In this document: positions 17,656 through 26,968 of the stretch, piece after piece
Position numbering within the stretch: position 1 is the stretch's first letter
Layout: each line of letters starts with the position of its first letter
Assembly (NCBI RefSeq): GCF_014645135.1
Contig: NZ_BMLH01000001.1
Coordinates: 949,600 to 1,013,599, forward strand
Reading direction: 5' to 3'
DNA from: Rheinheimera tangshanensis
Lineage (GTDB): Bacteria > Pseudomonadota > Gammaproteobacteria > Enterobacterales > Alteromonadaceae
Length of the DNA: 64,000 nt
Made by a program: the position numbers and the translations under genes
The notes under the pieces: generated by a model
Seen by the model: only the letters and a program-made list of their open reading frames with translations
What the model was told of the DNA's origin: nothing
Databases searched by the model: none

Positions 17656-18465
17656 TTAGCCTCCAAATATACGTTTGAGCAAGCCTTTTTTCTCCACATT
17701 CAGGAAACGGAAAGGCACGTCTTCGCCAAGCAAACGGGCGACTGTATCTAAATAGGCCTGACCTGCGTCACTTTCTTCATCCAGAATAACCGGAGTACCG
17801 GAGTTGGATGCATTTAACACAGCCTGAGATTCAGGAATGACACCTAAAAGTTTAATCGCCAGAATTTCGCCGACATCTTCTACACTCAGCATCTCGCCTT
17901 TGACGACGCGCTCAGGATTGTAGCGGGTTAACAGCAAGTGTTCTTTGATACCAGGTAAGCCTTGTTCAGCACGACGTGATTTGCTGCTGAGCATACCTAG
18001 AATACGGTCTGAGTCACGGACTGACGACACTTCAGGGTTAGTCACAACTATTGCTTCATCGGCAAAATACAACGCCATCATAGCGCCTGATTCAATACCG
18101 GCAGGCGAGTCACAGATGATGTAGTCAAATTCTTCTGCCAGCTCGTTCAGAATGCGCTCTACGCCTTCTTTGCTCAGAGCGTCTTTATCTCGGGTTTGGG
18201 AAGCAGGCAGAATAAACAGGGTGTCGATACGTTTATCTTTGATCATCGCCTGTTTTAAATTCGCTTCACCGTTAATCACATTAACGAAATCGTAAACCAC
18301 ACGACGTTCACAGCCCATGATTAAGTCCAGATTTCTCAAACCTATATCGAAATCGATAATCACGGTTTTAAAACCGCGCATCGCGATACCTGTGCCAATA
18401 GCTGCGCTTGACGTAGTTTTGCCTACGCCACCTTTACCTGATGTAACAACAATGATTTTTGCCAT
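17656..18465 (-). CDS. minD: Septum site-determining ATPase MinD
   Basis: Deviant Walker A ATPase that binds the inner membrane as an ATP dimer and recruits MinC and MinE. The deviant Walker A motif GKGGVGKTT is at residues 10-18, the switch/Walker B region reads [14 protein letters not shown] (around residue 115-130), and the C terminus carries the amphipathic membrane-targeting helix ([12 protein letters not shown]). Length 269 aa matches E. coli (270). It starts 12 bases after minC and is translationally close to minE. Confidence 0.97.
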   Translation of the reverse strand: MAKIIVVTSGKGGVGKTTSSAAIGTGIAMRGFKTVIIDFDIGLRNLDLIMGCERRVVYDFVNVINGEANLKQAMIKDKRIDTLFILPASQTRDKDALSKEGVERILNELAEEFDYIICDSPAGIESGAMMALYFADEAIVVTNPEVSSVRDSDRILGMLSSKSRRAEQGLPGIKEHLLLTRYNPERVVKGEMLSVEDVGEILAIKLLGVIPESQAVLNASNSGTPVILDEESDAGQAYLDTVARLLGEDVPFRFLNVEKKGLLKRIFGG

Positions 18466-18477
18466 CGCAAAATATCC

Positions 18478-19179
18478 TTAAAGCAAATCTGCTAAAACCA
18501 ACTTATCGTCCTGCAACCCAATGCAAGCCGACTTACCCCAATATTCGCCTTGCAGACTGTCACTGAGCCAGTAACTTCCGGCTATGGAGATCAGTTCAGC
18601 TTCCAGCTTGTGACAAAACACGCGTTTTTGACTATCTCCGGCAGCGCCTGCTATGGCTTTACCACGCAAGGTACCGTAAATATGTATATTGCCATCGGCA
18701 ATGACTTCAGCGCCGGCACCTACAGTACCACGGATCACTAAATCTGCACCTTTGGCATAAATTTGTTGGCCGGAGCGAATGTTTTGCTCCACCACTTTGG
18801 TCTCCATCACAGGAGCAGCAACGGCGGCTTCTGTTTTTGTTTCTTTTTCTTTGCTTTCTTTGGCCGGAGTTTTACTTTTGCTCAATTGCAATGAAGCCAA
18901 ACCAGCGGCCTGAGCCACTTTTTTTAGTTCAGCAGATGCACCACATACACCGACCAAGACCAGCTCGAGTTCCTTGAAAACTTCAGCAATAGCTGCGAAA
19001 TCAGGAGCTTGAGTTACAGACTCGACATTAATCACCACAGGTGCGCGGTAAAAAAAGGCTGGAGCTTGCGCCAATTTTTGTTGCAACTGAGTTTTTACTG
19101 CAGCGGCAGACAAGTCCTGACAATACAACACAGACAGTGGAAATAAACTGCCTTTTAATTCAAAGGAATGATCAGACAT
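18478..19179 (-). CDS. minC: Septum site-determining protein MinC
   Basis: FtsZ polymerisation inhibitor delivered by MinD. The N-terminal domain spans about residues 1-100 ([27 protein letters not shown]), followed by a charged linker rich in Lys, Glu and Thr (about 108-130), then the C-terminal beta-helix dimer and MinD-binding domain ([37 protein letters not shown]). Length 233 aa is normal. First gene of minCDE; its start is divergent from ycgL with about 140 bases between. Confidence 0.96.
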   Translation of the reverse strand: MSDHSFELKGSLFPLSVLYCQDLSAAAVKTQLQQKLAQAPAFFYRAPVVINVESVTQAPDFAAIAEVFKELELVLVGVCGASAELKKVAQAAGLASLQLSKSKTPAKESKEKETKTEAAVAAPVMETKVVEQNIRSGQQIYAKGADLVIRGTVGAGAEVIADGNIHIYGTLRGKAIAGAAGDSQKRVFCHKLEAELISIAGSYWLSDSLQGEYWGKSACIGLQDDKLVLADLL

Positions 19180-19320
19180 AGCTCAAAATGCGCACTTTAT
19201 TATTTGTTTAATGACGGCAAAAAATCGTGTCAGCCTTTATTTGCTTGGTACGCAAGGCTGGTGCTTCATGTTATAGTTTGCGCCCCTGTTAGGCAAGTTA
19301 GTCAGAGTAGTTTTTGTCCT

Positions 19321-19599
19321 ATGTTATGTGTCATTTATAAAAGTCCGAAGCTGGACCAAACCTATTTGTACGTATTGCGCCGTGATGACTTTAGCGCTGT
19401 ACCTGAAGCCTTACTGAAAACCTTTGGCAAACCCCAACTGGTGACGCTGGTGAATCTGGCCACCAAAAGCAAACTAGCCCACGCAGATATTGATAAAGTC
19501 AGAGCACAACTGACAGAACAGGGCTTTTATTTACAATTGCCTCCGCCGCCTGAAGATTTACTTAAAGCGCATAAAGAGAGCTTGCAAAACAAGGAGTAA
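19321..19599 (+). CDS. ycgL: YcgL domain-containing protein
   Basis: A 92-residue soluble protein of the YcgL family: [18 protein letters not shown] at the start, [12 protein letters not shown] in the middle and LPPPPEDLL near the end. The family lies next to minCDE in E. coli and Shewanella and its function is not established. ATG at 19,321 gives the conserved N terminus; a longer frame from 19,168 overlaps minC on the other strand and is rejected. It is followed 3 bases later by the lytic transglycosylase, so it begins a short operon running through ycgN. Confidence 0.9.
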   Translation: MLCVIYKSPKLDQTYLYVLRRDDFSAVPEALLKTFGKPQLVTLVNLATKSKLAHADIDKVRAQLTEQGFYLQLPPPPEDLLKAHKESLQNKE

Positions 19600-19602
19600 C
19601 AG

Positions 19603-20742
19603 ATGAAGTTGACTCAAATCGCAGTCATTGTGGTCAGTAGTTTATTGTTATCTTGTACCAGCACTGTGTCTGGCAATGCCCAAACTAAAACACAAACGGT
19701 AAAAACTGCGCCTGTCGCTAAAGTACCTGCCCTGCAAAAAGCCCAAACAGCCTCTGTGTCTGCATTACCTGCGCAAGATGCTTTGAATAAAGGTAGTTTT
19801 GAACAATACGCAGCTTCTTTAAAACAGCAGGCCTTAGACAAAGGCTATTCCAAAACTCTGGTCAATGAGGTATTCGCCAGCTTAAAGCACTACAAATCTG
19901 CAGTAGTGGCAGATAAAAAGCAGCCTGAATTTACTGAAACCTTAGATACCTATTTACCGAAGCGTGTGAGTAAACAACGCATTGCGCTGGCGCGTAAATA
20001 TTACAAGGAGCATCAGCAAGAGCTGGAAAGCATAGGCCAGAAATATGGGGTACAACCGCGTTTTATTGTGGCTTTATGGGGGCTTGAGAGTAGCTTTGGT
20101 AAGTTTATGGGCAACTATTCAGTACCTTCTGCTTTAGCCACTATGGCCTATGATGGCCGCCGGGAGTCCTTTTTTAAATCTGAATTCTTTCTGGCACTGG
20201 ATATTCTGCAGCAAGGCCATGTCAGCTTGGCAGATATGAAAGGCTCATGGGCTGGTGCTATGGGCCAAAGCCAGTTTATGCCCAGTGCATTTATGTCCTA
20301 TGCTCAGGATGGTGACGGTGATGGTCACATCAACATTTGGCAAAGCCGTACTGATGCTTTCGCCTCTATTGCCAATTATTTAAAAACCCGTGGTTGGGAC
20401 AATAGCCAAACCTGGGGCAGAGAAGTAAAAGTACCGAATAACTTCGATTTCTCTTATGTGATCCCAAAAGGCAGTAAAGACAGAACTCAGTGGCTGCAGT
20501 GGTGGGCTAAATCTGAACGTTCTTTAGCGGCCTGGCAAAGCTTAGGGGTTCGCACCACTGAAGGCAAAGCTTTGCCAAAGCGTGATATCAAAGCTGCATT
20601 GGTGATGCCGGATGACGAACAAGGTCGGGTCTATCTGGCGTACAGCAACTATCAAACGCTGATGCACTGGAACCGGTCTTATTATTTTGTCACCAGCGTA
20701 GGTTATCTGGCGGATTTAATAGTAGCTGAGGATAAAGCATGA
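19603..20742 (+). CDS. Lytic murein transglycosylase, MltB family lipoprotein
   Basis: A 379-residue predicted outer-membrane lipoprotein that cleaves peptidoglycan strands forming 1,6-anhydromuramyl ends. Lipobox LLSC places the lipidated Cys at about residue 18; a linker of roughly 50 residues follows. The SLT-like domain contains the catalytic Glu in FIVALWGLESSFGKF (about residue 166), then GSWAGAMGQSQFMPSAF and DGDGDGHINIW, typical of the MltB/Slt35 group. ATGA overlap with the next gene indicates coupling. It lies with ycgL and ycgN in a block conserved near minCDE in Shewanella. Confidence 0.9.
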   Translation: MKLTQIAVIVVSSLLLSCTSTVSGNAQTKTQTVKTAPVAKVPALQKAQTASVSALPAQDALNKGSFEQYAASLKQQALDKGYSKTLVNEVFASLKHYKSAVVADKKQPEFTETLDTYLPKRVSKQRIALARKYYKEHQQELESIGQKYGVQPRFIVALWGLESSFGKFMGNYSVPSALATMAYDGRRESFFKSEFFLALDILQQGHVSLADMKGSWAGAMGQSQFMPSAFMSYAQDGDGDGHINIWQSRTDAFASIANYLKTRGWDNSQTWGREVKVPNNFDFSYVIPKGSKDRTQWLQWWAKSERSLAAWQSLGVRTTEGKALPKRDIKAALVMPDDEQGRVYLAYSNYQTLMHWNRSYYFVTSVGYLADLIVAEDKA

Positions 20743-21401
20743 GTTATCAGCATAAAGATCTGCAAGGGCAGGCGATCCATCTGCCGGTAGGCAAAGCACT
20801 GTGTATTGGTCAGAATTATCAGGACCATATCGCTGAAATGAACAGCAAAACGGCACCGGAAGCACTGTTCTTTATCAAGCCCAGTACAGCTGTCGTTGAT
20901 ATCCATCAGTCTTTTCCTATCCCAGACCAGTTAGGTGCTGTGCATAATGAAACTGAGCTGGCCGTGCTGATTAAAGCCCCCTTAACCAAAGTGACTCCAG
21001 AGCAAGTGCTGGACGCTGTTTGGGGTTATGGTCTGGCGCTGGATTTAACACTACGGGATCAGCAAAAGAAACTAAAAGAGCTCGGACGGCCCTGGGAAAT
21101 TGCCAAAGGTTTTGATGGCGCTTGCCCTGTCTCTGGTTTTATTGCGGCTGATGAACTGGGTGATGTGCAACAGTTAGAGTTTGGCCTGAAGGTGAATGGT
21201 GAGACGCGTCAGCAAGGCGATACCCGTATGATGATCCGTTCTGTGACTCAAATCATCAGCGAAATGTCACAGTTTTTTACTTTGCTACCTGGTGATCTGG
21301 TACTGACAGGCACACCAGCTGGAGTGGGGCCACTTTATAGTGGCGATCAGTTAGAATTAACTCTGGCCAACAAGCTACATATTAAGACGTCAGTACGCTG
21401 A
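20739..21401 (+). CDS. ycgM: Fumarylacetoacetate hydrolase family protein (YcgM-like)
   Basis: A 220-residue FAH-fold enzyme. Features: the metal-binding glutamates in HNETELAVLI, LTLRDQQ, KGFDGACPVSGF, MIRSVTQIISEMSQF and LVLTGTPAGVGPL, the family signature. The FAH family includes acylpyruvate hydrolases and oxaloacetate decarboxylases; E. coli YcgM belongs to this group, but the exact substrate cannot be assigned from sequence. Start overlaps the transglycosylase stop (ATGA). Lies between the transglycosylase and ycgN. Confidence 0.9.
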   Translation: MSYQHKDLQGQAIHLPVGKALCIGQNYQDHIAEMNSKTAPEALFFIKPSTAVVDIHQSFPIPDQLGAVHNETELAVLIKAPLTKVTPEQVLDAVWGYGLALDLTLRDQQKKLKELGRPWEIAKGFDGACPVSGFIAADELGDVQQLEFGLKVNGETRQQGDTRMMIRSVTQIISEMSQFFTLLPGDLVLTGTPAGVGPLYSGDQLELTLANKLHIKTSVR

Positions 21402-21414
21402 CAGAGAGGTTGAA

Positions 21415-21912
21415 GTGTTAACAGCAAAATTCTGGGAAACAAAAAGCCTGGAACAAATGACAACAGAAGAATGGGAAGCAGTCTGTGATGGCTGCGCCAA
21501 ATGTTGTCTGAATAAATTTATCGATGATGAAGACGAAGAAGCCGAAGGCCCAACGGATTACATCAAACCAGATGAGCAAATCCATTTCACCAACATAGCG
21601 TGTCGTTATCTGGACAGCCATAAATGTGCCTGTACTGTGTACGAGCAGCGTACAGTGCTGGTGCCGGATTGCGTCAAGCTGACGCAGGATAATTTAAAAG
21701 ACATCTTTTTTATGCCCAATAGCTGCAGCTATCGTCGTTTGCACGAAGGCCGTGGTTTACCGTCCTGGCACCCGCTTCTGAATAATGGCAAAAAAAGCCT
21801 GATGCATAAAAAGCAAATGTCAGTGCGCAACAAAACCATTTCTGAAGATGCGGTCGATATGGAAAAGTTTGAAGATTATATTGTGACCTGGGCTATTAAC
21901 GATCTGGACTAA
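21415..21912 (+). CDS. ycgN: YcgN family cysteine-cluster protein
   Basis: A 165-residue cytoplasmic protein with a cysteine-rich core: CDGCAKCC near residue 24-31, CRYLDSHKCACTVY near residue 63-75, C in LVPDCVKL and in NSCSYRR. This pattern is that of the YcgN/UPF0260 (YkgJ-like) putative zinc- or iron-chelating domain. Length fits. The start codon is GTG at 21,415 with GAGAGG upstream. It closes the operon that begins with ycgL. Biological role unknown. Confidence 0.92.
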   Translation: MLTAKFWETKSLEQMTTEEWEAVCDGCAKCCLNKFIDDEDEEAEGPTDYIKPDEQIHFTNIACRYLDSHKCACTVYEQRTVLVPDCVKLTQDNLKDIFFMPNSCSYRRLHEGRGLPSWHPLLNNGKKSLMHKKQMSVRNKTISEDAVDMEKFEDYIVTWAINDLD

Positions 21913-21972
21913 CCATTTTCAGTATCGGTTCAGTTGGGCAAGCAAAAATAGCGTTTTTTGATTTTGAGGGTG

Positions 21973-22584
21973 ATGGTTGTGCAAGAAGCCATGCAGATTT
22001 TGCATCAGTTAAAACAGTTAATGGCCACTTTTAGTCCGGCCATAGTGCAGATGGTGATCAGTGCAATCATCATTTTGATTTATATCATTTTGAGCCGTCG
22101 TATTGCGCCTTTTGTTTATCGCACTATAGCGGCCAGTGTATTAAAAGATGAAATGAATCGCCGCGCTTTAGTGGTGTTTCATATACTGCTGTTTTTACTG
22201 CTGGTTGTTGTCCTAAGTGTAGTCTGGGGCATCGACATCAAAGGGTTGCTGGTTCTTGCGTCTTCAATGATTGCAGTGATAGGTGTGGCATTATTTGCCG
22301 CCTGGTCGCTGTTGAGTAATATCACTGCCTTTTTTATCATGTTAGGCCAACGTAATTTTGCACCAGGTGCTGAAGTGAAAATTATTGATGGTGCGAACCA
22401 TGTTGAAGGCAAGGTGGTGGAAATCAATTTGTTCAGCACAGTACTGCTGACAAAAAACAACGAACAAATTGTCTATCCGAATAACCTGATCGTGTCCCGT
22501 CCAGTGGTAGTGCAACATCAGTTCAAAGCAGATAAAAGCAAAACGGCACACAGATGGCGGCGCAGACACCCGGATCACCGCTAA
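21973..22584 (+). CDS. Small MscS-type mechanosensitive channel
   Basis: About 203 residues: two to three hydrophobic segments (MVISAIIILIYIIL, LLFLLLVVVLSVVWG, and SSMIAVIGVALFAAWSLLSNI as the pore-lining helix), then the MscS beta domain (RNFAPGAEVKIIDG, GKVVEINLFSTVLLT, IVYPNNLIVSRPV). The compact size with little C-terminal domain is typical of minimal MscS homologues. The start is uncertain among TTG 21,958, ATG 21,973, GTG 21,979 and ATG 21,991. The gene is convergent with cysZ across a palindromic repeat. Confidence 0.85.
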   Translation: MVVQEAMQILHQLKQLMATFSPAIVQMVISAIIILIYIILSRRIAPFVYRTIAASVLKDEMNRRALVVFHILLFLLLVVVLSVVWGIDIKGLLVLASSMIAVIGVALFAAWSLLSNITAFFIMLGQRNFAPGAEVKIIDGANHVEGKVVEINLFSTVLLTKNNEQIVYPNNLIVSRPVVVQHQFKADKSKTAHRWRRRHPDHR

Positions 22585-22592
22585 CCTGAAAT

Positions 22593-22639
22593 TGGGGTCA
22601 GATCACATTGTTAACTGTTAACAATGTGATCTGACCCCA
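22593..22639. repeat. GGGGTCAGA palindromic repeat acting as bidirectional terminator (copy 1)
   Basis: A perfect 47-base palindrome: GGGGTCAGATCACATTGTTAAC, one central T, and the exact complement, ending in an ATTTTT tail on the right. It lies in the 61-base gap between convergent genes (the MscS-like channel and cysZ). The same core recurs at 35,302-35,356. Confidence 0.95.
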
Positions 22640-22645
22640 TTTTTA

Positions 22646-23362
22646 TTAATCTGGCAGGCGCAGTGCTTCTCTGAATTTATCCACCCACATAGCAGTTGCG
22701 CCACAAACAGCTACCGGCATAATCAGTAAGTTAATCAAGGGTACTAAGCTCAGCAGATACACACTGATGCCAAACCCATAACTGTGTTTCCATTGCAGTT
22801 TGAGCGCCTTTCTCATGGTGCTAAAAGGCACTTTGTGGTTATCAAACGGATAGTCACAGTACTGAATAGCCAGCATCCAGCTGCAGAATAAAAACCACAA
22901 CAACTGACCTATGCCCGGCAGGATAAAAAACAGCAGTAAAAAGCCGATGGCGCGCGGCAAACAATAAACAAACTTTTGCCATTCACGGCCCAGCATACGC
23001 GGTACATCTTTTAAAAATGCGGCCAGGCCTTGATCTGGCAGCGGCTGACCCGTTAAATGCAGCTCAGTTTTTTCCGCCAGTAAGGCGTTAAAAGGGGCTG
23101 CGATAAAATTAGCCACCATGGTGAAGGTTAAAGCTAAACCCATCACAATAGAAAACAGCGCCAAAGGCCAGACTAAAAAGCCGATAAAACTCAGCCAGTC
23201 CGGCAAGGTTGCTACGACCTGATCGACCCAGCCACCTAACTGACTGAATAAATAACCAAAAGCCAGCGCAAACAGCACCAGGTTGATACAAAGTGGCACC
23301 ACCACATAACGTTTTAAGCCCTTAACCCGGATCAGGTTCAAACCTTTCATCAAATAATGCAT
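22646..23362 (-). CDS. cysZ: Sulfate transporter CysZ
   Basis: A 238-residue inner-membrane protein matching CysZ, a high-affinity sulfate uptake protein serving cysteine synthesis. Hydrophobic segments lie at about residues 20-45 (YVVVPLCINLVLFALAFGYL), 60-95, 135-165 and 190-230. Family-like segments: RVKGLKRYVVVPL, FIAAPFNALLAEKTE and QYCDYPFDNHKVPFSTM. In E. coli cysZ neighbours zipA-ligA; here it is divergent from smc-zipA-ligA, which supports the call. The start could be ATG 23,362 or the in-frame ATG four codons later. Confidence 0.93.
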   Translation of the reverse strand: MHYLMKGLNLIRVKGLKRYVVVPLCINLVLFALAFGYLFSQLGGWVDQVVATLPDWLSFIGFLVWPLALFSIVMGLALTFTMVANFIAAPFNALLAEKTELHLTGQPLPDQGLAAFLKDVPRMLGREWQKFVYCLPRAIGFLLLFFILPGIGQLLWFLFCSWMLAIQYCDYPFDNHKVPFSTMRKALKLQWKHSYGFGISVYLLSLVPLINLLIMPVAVCGATAMWVDKFREALRLPD

Positions 23363-23547
23363 AACTTTTATACCTCAACAGGGATCCAGGTCCAGGGCGA
23401 GCATATAGGCCATGTATCTGAGTCGCAACATAAAATCCGTAAGCAACTTTTTCAGCGCAGGAATACAAAGCGGCCGTGACAGCAGCACTGCTGTTCTGTT
23501 ACATTCACTTTTGTTAACAAAACCTCGGCCTTATTGTTCAGGGACAG

Positions 23548-26500
23548 ATGCGTCTTAAGCAAATTAAATTAGCGGGTTTTAAATCCTTCGTTGATCCTAC
23601 CCAGGTGGCTTTTCCTGCTGCAATGACTGCTGTAGTGGGACCAAACGGCTGCGGAAAATCTAACGTTATTGACGCTGTACGCTGGGTGCTGGGCGAAAGC
23701 TCGGCAAAAAACCTGCGTGGTGATGCGATGACAGACGTTATTTTTAACGGCTCCACGCAGCGTAAACCCGTGTCTCAGGCTTCTGTTGAACTGATGTTCG
23801 AAAACACTCAGGGCCGTTTGCAAGGCACGCTGGCTGATCGTAGTGAAATAGCCATCAAACGTTTAGTAACGCGGGATGGCCAGTCGAATTACTTCCTTAA
23901 TGGTACTAAATGTCGCCGCCGTGATATCACAGATATCTTCCTCGGCACAGGTTTAGGCCCACGCAGTTACGCCATTATTGAACAAGGCATGATTTCACGG
24001 CTGATTGAATCCAAACCTGCGGACTTGCGTATTTTTATCGAAGAAGCGGCCGGTATTTCGAAATACAAAGAACGCCGGCGCGAAACTGAAAACCGTATTA
24101 AACATACCCGCGAAAACCTGGACCGTTTATCTGATGTGCGCGAAGAGCTGGGTAAAAACCTCGATAAGTTAAAACGCCAGGCTGCAGCTGCGGCACGTTT
24201 TAAAGAACTGAAAGCGCAGGAGCGTAAGCTCAAAGCGGAATTGGCCTGTGTGAAATGGTTACACTTTCATGGCCTGCTGCAGAAAACAGAGTTGGATATA
24301 GAGCACAAGCTGACCGAAATAGAACAATTTCAGGCGGCTCAATCCGGTGATCAATTGCTGGTGTTGCAACTCAAAGAGCAGCAACAGGATTTACGCGCTG
24401 AGCAGCAACAAGTGCAGCAGCAGTATTATCAGGTCGGTAATCAGATCACGCGCTTAGAGCAACAGCAACTGCACCAACGTCAGCGTCGCCAAAGCCTGAC
24501 CGATGAGCTGCGGTCCTTGCAACTGACTTTGCAGGAAGCTGACTCTTATATGGCGCAGCAGCGAGAGCAACTGGCAGAACTTGAATTCCAGCTCGAACAT
24601 GCAGCACCAGATAGCGAACTGAAACAAGAGCAATTTGAAAGCCTGACCGAACAAGCGGAGCAAGCTCAAGAACAACTGCTGCAGGCTCAGAGCGCACTGC
24701 AGCAATGGCAGCAACAGTTTTTTGCCTTGCAGCAACAGCAGCAACAGAATCAGCTCAAAGCGCAGCACAGCCAACAGCAACAGCAGCAGTTACTCAACCG
24801 TATCAGCCAGTTACAACAAGAGTTAGCGCAACTGGATGCGGTGGCCGACTCGAAAGCTGCAGAGCCATTACTTACCAAACAGCACGAAACACAGCAGCAA
24901 CTAGAGCTACTGCAACAGCAAAGTTCTGAAGCTGAGCAAGGTTATCAGGATTTACAGCACGCACAGCAGCAATACAAACAGCAGCAACTGGTACGGCAAA
25001 GCGAATTAAAGCAGCTAAAAAACCAGCAGGACAAACTCAGTCAAATTCAGCGGCAGGTGAATCAGCAGCAACAGCAGCTGTTAAAGCAGCTGGAGATTGA
25101 ACCGCAATGGGCCAGGGCTGTTAGTCTGGTGCTGGGCGAATTACAGCATGCAGTGATGGAGCAGGGGACAGAGCAAAGTTATGTCGCGCCAACTCAACTG
25201 ACTGCCAAAGCCGGTACTTTAGCTGCGGTGATCCGTTCAGGCCTGTATCCGGATCCCTTTCATAGTGTGTTGCTGGCCGACAGCATCGAACAAGCGCGGG
25301 CATTGCAACAGCAGCTAGAACCACAGCAATCTGTGATTTGCCCGCAAGGCATTTGGCTTGGCAGCAACTGGCAGTTAGTACCGGGACAAGCGGCTTCTGA
25401 CAACTACTTAACCCGGCAACAGCAATTGCTGGAACTGGCGGAACAGATCCAGCAGCTTGAACAACAGATAGCGGAACAGCAGCAGCTCGAAGTGCGCTTC
25501 GACACAGAAGTCGCAACGAGCAGGCAGCAGTGGCAACACAGCCAACAGCAATTGCAGCAAACCAAAGAGCAGCTGCAAAAAATCAGCACCGACCTTTTAT
25601 TACTGCAACAACAGCAGCAATTACAACAACAAAGACGCTTACAGGCATCTACAGAGCTGACGGCTCAGCAGCAGGATTTTGAGTTATTAAGCCTGCAGCT
25701 GGATGAGCTGGAGCAACAATCCGAAGCGTTGGACGAGCAGTATCAGGCACAAAAAGCCAAAGAATGGCAGTTGCAGCAACAACAAACACAAAGCCAGCAG
25801 CAGTATCAACAACTTAAACAACAGCAAGATGCTGTGCGTCAGCAACTGCAGCAACTGCAGCTGGAGCAACAAAGTGCGCAAAAGCAGCTAAGTTTCAGCC
25901 AGCAGAATTTGCAACGTAGCCAGCAACAACAGCAGCAATTGCAGCAGCGCTTCCAATTGGTGCAGGAGCAATTGGCTGAAGTGTCAGAGCCGGATGCTGA
26001 GCAACATGAAAGCTTGCAACTATTACTGGAACAACGGGCTGAAGTTGAACTTTTAGTGCAGCAAAAAGCCGAAGCTTTGCATCAACTGGATGATAAGCTG
26101 CGTCAGGCCGAGCAAGGTCATCAGGGCGTTGCGCATTTACTGACGCAAAAGCAAAAAGAATTAGCCGATTTGCAGCTGGGTGCCGAAGGATATCGGGTGC
26201 GCGCCAATAATATGCTGGAGCAACTGACAGAGCTGCAGGTCAATTTTAAAGAACTGAGTGAAACTTTGCCCGCCGAAGCCAACGAGCAGGAATGGCAACA
26301 ACAACTGGAAAAAACGCAGGATGCAGTAGGGCGTTTAGGGCCTATTAATCTGGCGGCTATTGAAGAATTTGAACAGCAGGACGAGCGTAAACAGTATCTG
26401 GATGCGCAGCATCAGGATTTAGTCTCAGCGCTTGAGACTCTGGAAACTGCGATTCGTAAAATTGATCGGGAAACCCGGCAAAAATTTAAAGAAACCTTTG

Positions 26501-26949
26501 AGCAGGTGAACGATGGTCTGCAAACTTTGTTTCCAAAAGTTTTTGGTGGAGGTAGTGCCTATCTTGATTTAACTGAAGAAGATCTGTTAGAAACAGGTGT
26601 AACTATCATGGCGAGACCGCCAGGGAAAAAAAACAGTACAATTCACTTACTCTCGGGTGGTGAAAAAGCGCTAACCGCTTTATCATTGGTGTTTTCGATT
26701 TTTCGATTAAATCCGGCACCTTTTTGCATGTTGGATGAAGTTGATGCACCTTTGGATGATGCAAACGTAGGCAGATTTTGTAATCTGGTACGGGAAATGT
26801 CTGAAACTGTGCAATTTATTTATATCAGTCACAATAAAATTGCCATGGAAATGGCGGCACAATTAATGGGGGTGACCATGCAGGAACCCGGTGTGTCCAG
26901 AGTTGTGGCTGTAGATGTGGAAGATGCTGTGAAAATGGCACAAGCCTAA
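23548..26949 (+). CDS. smc: Chromosome segregation ATPase SMC
   Basis: A 1133-residue structural-maintenance-of-chromosomes protein. The head domain has Walker A GPNGCGKSN at about residues 31-39; the C-terminal head has the signature LLSGGEKALTALSL near residue 1030 and Walker B FCMLDEVDAPLDDAN. Two long coiled coils (about 170-500 and 640-900) flank a hinge (about 510-620, QWARAVSLVLGEL to CPQGIWLGSNW). The coiled coils are extremely rich in glutamine (runs of up to five Q, CAG/CAA codons), unlike the usual Glu/Lys/Leu composition. Start ATG at 23,548 after AGGGA. It lies 19 bases upstream of zipA. Confidence 0.96.
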   Translation: MRLKQIKLAGFKSFVDPTQVAFPAAMTAVVGPNGCGKSNVIDAVRWVLGESSAKNLRGDAMTDVIFNGSTQRKPVSQASVELMFENTQGRLQGTLADRSEIAIKRLVTRDGQSNYFLNGTKCRRRDITDIFLGTGLGPRSYAIIEQGMISRLIESKPADLRIFIEEAAGISKYKERRRETENRIKHTRENLDRLSDVREELGKNLDKLKRQAAAAARFKELKAQERKLKAELACVKWLHFHGLLQKTELDIEHKLTEIEQFQAAQSGDQLLVLQLKEQQQDLRAEQQQVQQQYYQVGNQITRLEQQQLHQRQRRQSLTDELRSLQLTLQEADSYMAQQREQLAELEFQLEHAAPDSELKQEQFESLTEQAEQAQEQLLQAQSALQQWQQQFFALQQQQQQNQLKAQHSQQQQQQLLNRISQLQQELAQLDAVADSKAAEPLLTKQHETQQQLELLQQQSSEAEQGYQDLQHAQQQYKQQQLVRQSELKQLKNQQDKLSQIQRQVNQQQQQLLKQLEIEPQWARAVSLVLGELQHAVMEQGTEQSYVAPTQLTAKAGTLAAVIRSGLYPDPFHSVLLADSIEQARALQQQLEPQQSVICPQGIWLGSNWQLVPGQAASDNYLTRQQQLLELAEQIQQLEQQIAEQQQLEVRFDTEVATSRQQWQHSQQQLQQTKEQLQKISTDLLLLQQQQQLQQQRRLQASTELTAQQQDFELLSLQLDELEQQSEALDEQYQAQKAKEWQLQQQQTQSQQQYQQLKQQQDAVRQQLQQLQLEQQSAQKQLSFSQQNLQRSQQQQQQLQQRFQLVQEQLAEVSEPDAEQHESLQLLLEQRAEVELLVQQKAEALHQLDDKLRQAEQGHQGVAHLLTQKQKELADLQLGAEGYRVRANNMLEQLTELQVNFKELSETLPAEANEQEWQQQLEKTQDAVGRLGPINLAAIEEFEQQDERKQYLDAQHQDLVSALETLETAIRKIDRETRQKFKETFEQVNDGLQTLFPKVFGGGSAYLDLTEEDLLETGVTIMARPPGKKNSTIHLLSGGEKALTALSLVFSIFRLNPAPFCMLDEVDAPLDDANVGRFCNLVREMSETVQFIYISHNKIAMEMAAQLMGVTMQEPGVSRVVAVDVEDAVKMAQA

Positions 26950-26968
26950 AAACTAAAAGGTAAAAGAG

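Noticed and set aside
24700..26050. CAG/CAA-rich stretch in smc as a microsatellite or repeat element
   Set aside because: The codons are mixed and interspersed with other residues in one continuous SMC frame, so it is coding bias, not a satellite.
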